Part shown: positions 17,264-22,938 of the stretch, one piece after another | Numbering within the stretch: the stretch's first letter is position 1 | Layout of the letters: each line of letters opens with the position of its first letter | NCBI RefSeq assembly: GCF_000208925.1 | Contig: NW_001915109.1 | Coordinates: forward strand, 1 to 22,938 | DNA: 22,938 nt | Source of the DNA: Entamoeba histolytica HM-1:IMSS | Taxonomy: Eukaryota; Evosea; Mastigamoebida; Endamoebidae | Reading direction: 5' to 3' | The notes under the pieces: generated by a model | What the model was told of the DNA's origin: nothing | The model's database searches: none | What the model saw: the letters and a program-made list of their open reading frames with translations, nothing else | Made by a program: the position numbers and the translations under genes

Positions 17264-17881
17264 TTACTCATCACTTTCTTTACAATAATATATCTCGCCA
17301 TATTTAGTAAATGAATGACCTAATAACCAATACATTTTTTCTTTTATTTTTATTGTTTTAAAATACGTTTTCATAGTACTTTTTACTGAATTACGAAATT
17401 TTGATGTGATTGATAATGTTTTTTGTGTTTTAGCTAATACACAATTTAATAAATCTTCATATTCAACTCGAACAATATATCTATCTGATTTTTTAATCCA
17501 TTGAAATACTTCTCTACAAGTATTAATTAATTTAATTATTTGATAATAACTTAATGGTTCAAGTTGTTGTCTTTTTTTTAATTCTTCCATTGTAATTGGT
17601 TTTCTAATTGGTTTTAATGATTTATTTGGGTTTTCTAAAAGAAGTTCTTCTTCTACAATTTTTTGTAAAATAGGATTTCTAATTAAAGGAGAGTGAGTAG
17701 GATAATGTGAAGGAATAGGTGGTATTTGACCTTTACTATGAAGTTTAGAAAATATTGTAATAGTGTCAAGATAGTTAGTTCCTGCTTTTATATTTTCCAT
17801 TTCAGTTTTAAAATATTTAATTATTAATCGTTCTTTCTCTATAATGCAATTATATCGATGTCGTTCATTTGATAAACTCAT
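17264..17881 (-). CDS. Hypothetical 205-aa protein
   Basis: The first ATG is at 17881 (MSLSNERHRYN); the codon just upstream is GTG and is not used as a start in eukaryotes. The protein is basic, with no signal peptide or membrane span. The N-terminal 40 residues look helical, then comes a Pro/His-rich stretch (GQIPPIPSHYPTHSPLIRNP, about 60-80), a charged segment, and a helical C-terminal half with Trp (FQWIKKSDRYIVRVEYEDLL, MYWLLGHSFTKYGEIYYC). I recognise no family. The gene is a single exon, 86 bases downstream of a similar-sized gene on the same strand, but the two proteins do not look alike. Confidence 0.72.
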   Translation of the reverse strand: MSLSNERHRYNCIIEKERLIIKYFKTEMENIKAGTNYLDTITIFSKLHSKGQIPPIPSHYPTHSPLIRNPILQKIVEEELLLENPNKSLKPIRKPITMEELKKRQQLEPLSYYQIIKLINTCREVFQWIKKSDRYIVRVEYEDLLNCVLAKTQKTLSITSKFRNSVKSTMKTYFKTIKIKEKMYWLLGHSFTKYGEIYYCKESDE

Positions 17882-17966
17882 CACTTCTTTTCATTTAGAG
17901 TTTTGTGGTTTTAATTTTCAAATTAGATAGAAAAAAAAAACTTGAAAAATACAATTAAAATTAGTA

Positions 17967-18584
17967 CTAAGGTTTTTGAAAAGAAGTTAGTTTAGATATT
18001 TCTTCATTATTTGATAATAATATAAATCTCTTATTATCTCTGATCATTTTTGAAAGATATGAGTTGACTTTTTCACCAATCATTTGAATGTCATTTTTAT
18101 TAAATATAATTTCAGAGTTATATCTTATTTCATTTATGGTTTCTTTTTGTTCTAATCCATTCTTTGATAAAAACAATTTACAATTTAATGTAAAATGTAA
18201 TTCTGTTAATAAATCAATCAAAAAATGAAGGGATTCTATAAATTTATTAGTTTCATATCTTCTTAATGCAGTTTCATGTGAAAGACCACTTTCTATTTCT
18301 TGTTTCATTCTCTTTTCACATCTTTTTTCAATAAATGAATTGACTGGAATTATATCTTCTTTTGAAAATCTTATTTCTTTTACATTTAAAAATTGAGAGG
18401 TTGTAGTACTTCTTTTTATTGGTTTATCAAAATAAATGTCTCCATATTTACTTAGAATTAATAAGAATATAGATTGTTGATATACTTGATAATTCTTAGT
18501 TTTTTTATATTTTTGACTCTTATTATGTGTATGTTTAATATTCAAAATTCTAAGAGGTTTCTTCTCAATTAATTGAATATCCAT
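17967..18584 (-). CDS. Hypothetical 205-aa protein
   Basis: ATG at 18584, single exon. The protein is Lys/Ile-rich and without signal peptide. Residues about 35-60 (YQQSIFLLILSKYGDIYFDKP) and 110-140 (KFIESLHFLIDLLTELHFTLNCKLF) are amphipathic and helical; the rest is charged. No known motif is seen, and no catalytic signature is evident. It is a clear open frame of 205 codons in DNA where spurious frames are normally short and low in complexity, so I consider it a real gene. Confidence 0.7.
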   Translation of the reverse strand: MDIQLIEKKPLRILNIKHTHNKSQKYKKTKNYQVYQQSIFLLILSKYGDIYFDKPIKRSTTTSQFLNVKEIRFSKEDIIPVNSFIEKRCEKRMKQEIESGLSHETALRRYETNKFIESLHFLIDLLTELHFTLNCKLFLSKNGLEQKETINEIRYNSEIIFNKNDIQMIGEKVNSYLSKMIRDNKRFILLSNNEEISKLTSFQKP

Positions 18585-20188
18585 TTGATATATAGTTTTT
18601 CTTTGAGTATTTCAATAAGAGAATGAAAGAATAAACTTAATTATTCTACACCTATTTGAATTTTCAATTATCTTTTTTTTATTTAAAACTTTCATTTCCT
18701 ATCTCTATTCCTTTTTCTTTTAATATTTTCTCTTTTGTTTTATTGAAATTTCTTTCAAAGTATTTATATGTTATAAACTTCAATTTATTTTCTTATGATA
18801 ATATATTCTTATTTTAATTACATTTTTTTTTCAATAGAATTTTCAAAAGAAATATTCATTTATTTTAAATTTTCTTTGTAATTCGTTATCAATTGATTTT
18901 CAATTGTATGAATTTTCAATAATTTAATTCTTTTTTTTCAATAAATATTCCAATATATCAACATCCATTTGTTCTTTTTCACTTATTTTAATTCAACTTA
19001 TTTTTTTGTATAACAATATTCATTTATTTATTAATTATTTTTTATTTAAAAAGGAAAGACACATACTCTTCATTATATCAAGACGTTAATAACTTCTCTT
19101 CATACTCTATTATGACAAAATTTATTCTTCCAGTATATTTATTATCATTAATTTATGTATAATCTATATATAAGAGTTATAATTATTCAATTTGATCAAC
19201 GATTATTTAAATAATTCTTTAACATATTTATTTGGTTGTTTATGTTCATTGGAATATTACTTTTATATTATTTCATTATTAAAAAGGGTTATTCATTATT
19301 TGAATATACTTTTATTCAACTTAACTGTTTCTTTGTTTCATTATTATCATAAATGTATTTATTCCATCAAACAAATTCATTTGTCATTCACTACATTTAT
19401 CTATTTTATCTACTTGAATCTTTATGTAAAAAATATGAAACTTATTCAAATAACCAATTCTTTGAATGTTTTATTGATGATATTCTATCATCACTAAATT
19501 AAATAACATTGAATAATATCATTAAATTATGAATATTCTATCAATGTAACATTGACACATTCCATTGAAGTTATACACATACAATATCTTCCATTGTTAG
19601 TCTCAAACTCACGTTTTTATTTCTTATAATATTGTTTAGTTGTCACATTCTACATGAATAGACATTCGTGAAAGAGTTATCATTTTCATTATCCAATATT
19701 TCATGCTCTTGCTGTTCACTATTTCTTTATTCATTTAATCTAATTTGTACTAAAGTGTTTTATTTATTCAATTAATTATTTACTTTACATTGAAATAAAT
19801 ATTAATGATTCTGTTGTTTTTCATAATTTCATTTCATCTCAAAATGAAAAACCATCAATTCTTTATTATCAAATAATGTGTGTTGCATTTTGTTAATGGA
19901 TAATTTAAGAGTGAGTAAATAAATACATAAAAAGACAATAACACATTCAATAAATAAAATAATGAGTTATTGAGAATAACATTTACTATAAAATCAAAAA
20001 TTCGTGTTTTTCATTTTTTTGTTGTATGAAATTACTAATTAATAATAAAAACAACTAATAAATTATTATATTTTAATAATCTATTTATAGTATAAAATAA
20101 CAAAAAATTAAAAAAATCAAAATAATAAAAAAGAAAGAAACAATAAATATCACAAATAATCTAATATTGTTATTCTTCATATTCATTG
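18585..20188. other. 1.6 kb AT-rich region without a supportable gene; possible decayed coding DNA
   Basis: 18600-19000 is T-rich with recurring ATTTTCAA-type words and no frame. At about 19190-19495 there are + strand frames of coding-like composition (LTYLFGCLCSLEYYF; in another frame ESLCKKYETYSNNQFFECFIDDILSSLN), but no ATG-initiated frame survives and the frames switch. This may be an old pseudogene; it may also be chance. 19500-20188 shows no frame, RNA gene or repeat array. Confidence 0.5.
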
Positions 20189-21680
20189 ATGTTAATATTT
20201 TATATTATATTATTGTCTATCTGTATTCATGCTAAATCCTATGATTGTATTCCATCAGGAAATAAATTTGATGGTGGATTTAATGATAACTTTTTTACAC
20301 TATGCAAAACAACTAATAATGAATGTTCATATTATTTTACGGATGACTTCACTTATTCTTCAACTAACGCTATGGAATGCAAAAATACATATTTTAGTGG
20401 TACTTTTACAATGACAAGTTTAAAGGATTTTTGGAATGCAAAGACTTTTTATATTAAACAACATTCTCAAATTACATTAAATGGTAAATTTCATACAAGA
20501 GAAGAATTTAACATTGGAAAAAATTCTAAAATAAATTGGAATGGTAATGTCTCATTTGAACGACTAATTACATTTGAAACAACTCCATCATTAAAATAAC
20601 ATCAAATGCATATTTTGAAAGTGATTGGGTTCATCTTTATAAACAAATTTGAGGATATGCAAACAAATTTGTAATTAAGAATCAAACTAATAATAATCAA
20701 TGTTTTGATATAATGTCATTTAATAATAATGCACTTGAATTTGATAATATATAAAATAAACATTATTTACAATAATATTTTCAGAATAGAATTGATATTC
20801 AAGAAGTTAAACAATATTTAATATCAAACAATAGAATAATGAGATTTTGTCCAAATACAACTGATTTAGATACAAATGTTACTTGTACAATGAATATCAA
20901 TAATTACAAAATATCATATTTGTTAGGTGTTACTCATCAATTTAATTATTCACATTTTCAATATGATGATAATGATGAAACTGAATGTATTTTTAATATT
21001 CAACCAAGTGTAAAATCAGTGAATTTTAATAATGATATTAAATATACAACTCTTCATATTGAATATGATATTACATTAAATAACTTTGTGTATACTAAAC
21101 AGATTAATGTTGAAGATAATATTAAATTAACAACAATTTTATCTTAAACAGAGAAAAAAGATATAGTTTAATAAGTTTGAAATTACATATAACAGAGAAA
21201 ATAATGATAACTCATAATTTAAATACAGTTCCTCAATAAAAACAGTATATATCAATAGAAACAATGAAATAAATATTCAATTAATTATACAAATAAACAA
21301 TTAAGTTTAACTCTAATTGGCATTTTGAATTGTAATTATTTTGTTATCAAATCTGTTTAATATTTCATTAATTCATTTACATCAACAGCATTAACTAGTC
21401 ACAGTAAATGTAATAATAATGATAATTGATGAACAATAGTAATAAATAATGAATTAAAAATGATTGATTCAGCTGATATAATCAAAATAGGCACAAAAAT
21501 AAACAAAGAAATAATGCATCTAAATAATTTACAAAAATGAAAAAAAGATGCAAAATAATTTGCATCATTAGAATATTTCACTTTATTATATTTTGCTCCT
21601 AAAAAAAATAAAAAATATGATAAAAATACAATCTGTATATATTTATGTTTATATTTTATGATCATTTGTATTCATTTTGT
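20189..21680 (+). pseudogene. Broken gene for a secreted or surface protein
   Basis: An ATG at 20189 begins a clear signal peptide (MLIFYIILLSICIHA) followed by a Cys-containing ectodomain (YDCIPSGNKFDGGF, CKTTNNECSYYF) and short beta-repeat-like lines (FYIKQHSQITLNGKF, FNIGKNSKINWNGNVSFERL). The frame stops at 20597-20599. Coding-like sequence resumes in shifted frames: NAYFESDWVHLYKQ then a stop, KFVIKNQTNNNQCFDIMSFNNNALEFDN then a stop, then RMRFCPNTTDLD... to a stop at 21145-21147, and scraps such as LSLTLIGILNCNYFVIKSV and NNELKMIDSADIIKIGTKI up to about 21600. At least four stops or shifts are needed, so this is a decayed gene. The repeated hydrophobic-Asn pattern recalls ectodomains of Entamoeba surface proteins and transmembrane kinases, but I do not assign a family. 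Confidence 0.62.
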
Positions 21681-22938
21681 ATGAAATATTAATGAAATAG
21701 ATGATTTGATGAATCATATTTAATTATTTGTATTTTTATTCTTTTTATTCTTTTATTTATTTATCTATCGTATTTTTATATATTTATTTTTATATTTATT
21801 TCTCTGTTTATATTATTTATATCATTGTATTCTTCTTATTATCTATATATTATTATATTATTCTTATTTTATTATTTTTATGTTTATATTATTTAGATTT
21901 TCTTATTGTTATTCTTTTATATTTAAATGTATTTTATTATTTGTTTATTCATCTTTATCATTTTTATATTATTATCATTTATATCTATTTTCATTTTATA
22001 TCTATTTTCATTTTATATTTATTCTCTTTTGTTTTATATTAATATTAAATTTATCTTTTATACTTTGATTTTATTATTATATCATTGATTATCATTTCTC
22101 ATTTTATTTATCATTTATTCTTATTAATTCTTTTCTATATTCAATATATATCATATATTCATATCATTTTCATTTATATTTTATTAAACTTATATGTTAT
22201 AATAATAACATAACACATATTATTGAATATATATTAAACATCATAATGAAGTTATACATATAAATAATAAACATAAAAATGAATAAAATATTTTCATCAA
22301 TAAAATAATATTAATTATTTTACATCATTAAATTAGACACTTTTATTGAATATTTCTAATTTTTACATTAAAAATACATATTTATTTCTTCTTTTATTAC
22401 ATCTTTGTGATTTATTATTTTTATATTCTTCTTATACTTTCTTTTTATTCTTTTATATATTTATATTCTTTTTATATTATTTGTTTTTCGTTGTTTTTCT
22501 ATTTCTTTCTTCTATTATTTATCAATTTTATATTCATTCTTTCTTTTTATTTCTTTTTTATTAGTTCTTGAGTATTGTATATTTCATTAATATTTCATTT
22601 ATATATTATCAAAATATATGTTTTATTGATTTTATGTTGAATAAAATATTGAATAAATCAATATTTTAAATGTTAAATATTCAATATTTATTCTGAAATG
22701 TTGTGTATATTTATTATATTAAATTAATATGATGAATGAATATCAATATTATTGTTTATTTGATTTTAAAAAATAATAAATGAATATGAAATAATGAAAT
22801 AAAATAATGAAGACAATGAAATGATAATGAAATAGAATAATCTAATATTGAACAAATCAAATAAAGAATATATTGAATATATCATTATTGTTACATTGTT
22901 ATTTATTATTTCAATTATTAAATATTAATAAATTATTA
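21681..22938. other. T-rich low-complexity DNA, no gene
   Basis: From about 21725 to 22150 and 22350 to 22565 the + strand is a T-rich mix of TATT, TTTAT and TTCTT words. The frames it leaves open are only Phe/Tyr/Ile/Leu strings without real protein character. A short tandem copy (about 17 bp, TATCTATTTTCATTTTA, twice) lies near 21980-22015. After 22570 the DNA is A/T-mixed with ATATTGAATA-type words. I see no gene, RNA or terminator. Confidence 0.6.

Noticed and set aside
19192..19497. A 101-codon open frame on the + strand
   Set aside because: It begins at TTG with no ATG, is Leu/Ile/Tyr-rich and has no supporting motif; at most it is decayed coding DNA.
21728..22564. Several + strand open frames rich in Phe, Tyr, Ile
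   Set aside because: They are translations of T-rich low-complexity DNA with no domain, no balanced composition and no conserved start.
1..22938. CRISPR arrays, tRNA or rRNA genes
   Set aside because: No regularly spaced repeats with unique spacers, no cloverleaf and no conserved rRNA segments were seen; Entamoeba tRNA arrays are not present here.

Overview
The window looks like a contig from an Entamoeba genome of the histolytica/dispar/nuttalli type. The reasons are: about 75-80% AT, very short intergenic gaps, tiny introns that start GTTTGT (one GTTTGA) and end TAG, a perfect AATGAACT (GAAC) promoter box just upstream of one ATG, and retrotransposons with the architecture of Entamoeba LINEs (coiled-coil ORF1, then reverse transcriptase plus restriction-like endonuclease). 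Species assignment is inference.

Layout. 1-1890: 3' part of a decayed LINE on the + strand. 1995-4304 (-): an intact protein phosphatase 2C with a long unrecognised N-terminal half. 4768-10233: a nested retrotransposon block on the - strand. It holds an almost full-length LINE (about 9570 to 4784; intact ORF1, broken ORF2) and, behind it, a 624-bp SINE-like element (10214 to 9591). Three copies of the same AAAAAGAATTTAAAA target sequence separate and flank the two. 10457-10878 (-): a two-exon 121-aa gene. 10937-12270 (-): a two-exon Ste24-type CAAX protease. 12512-14779 (+): a 755-aa helical-repeat protein. 14809-15285 (-): a small thioredoxin-like protein. 15452-16108 (-): a tetraspanin. 16267-17052 (-): a three-exon casein kinase 2 regulatory (beta) subunit. 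17264-17881 and 17967-18584 (-): two unrecognised 205-aa proteins. 18585-20188: noncoding or decayed AT-rich DNA. 20189-about 21680 (+): a broken gene for a secreted protein. The rest is T-rich, low-complexity DNA without a supportable gene.

How the parts relate. The host genes are unrelated housekeeping functions (signalling phosphatase, kinase subunit, prenyl-protein processing, membrane organiser) and form no operon. The non-autonomous element presumably depended on a LINE of the neighbouring kind for reverse transcription and target nicking. Both were inserted at the same T-rich target in the same orientation.

The most interesting item is at the 5' end of the SINE-like element. Read on the - strand, its first 94 bases contain two perfect, interleaved inverted repeats (11 bp and 9 bp) plus two small hairpins. 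The order is P1-P2-P3-P1'-P4-P2', the strand order of hepatitis-delta-like self-cleaving ribozymes, and P1 begins one base inside the target-site duplication. The catalytic core does not obviously match the consensus, so this is a candidate structured RNA with that topology, not a proven ribozyme.
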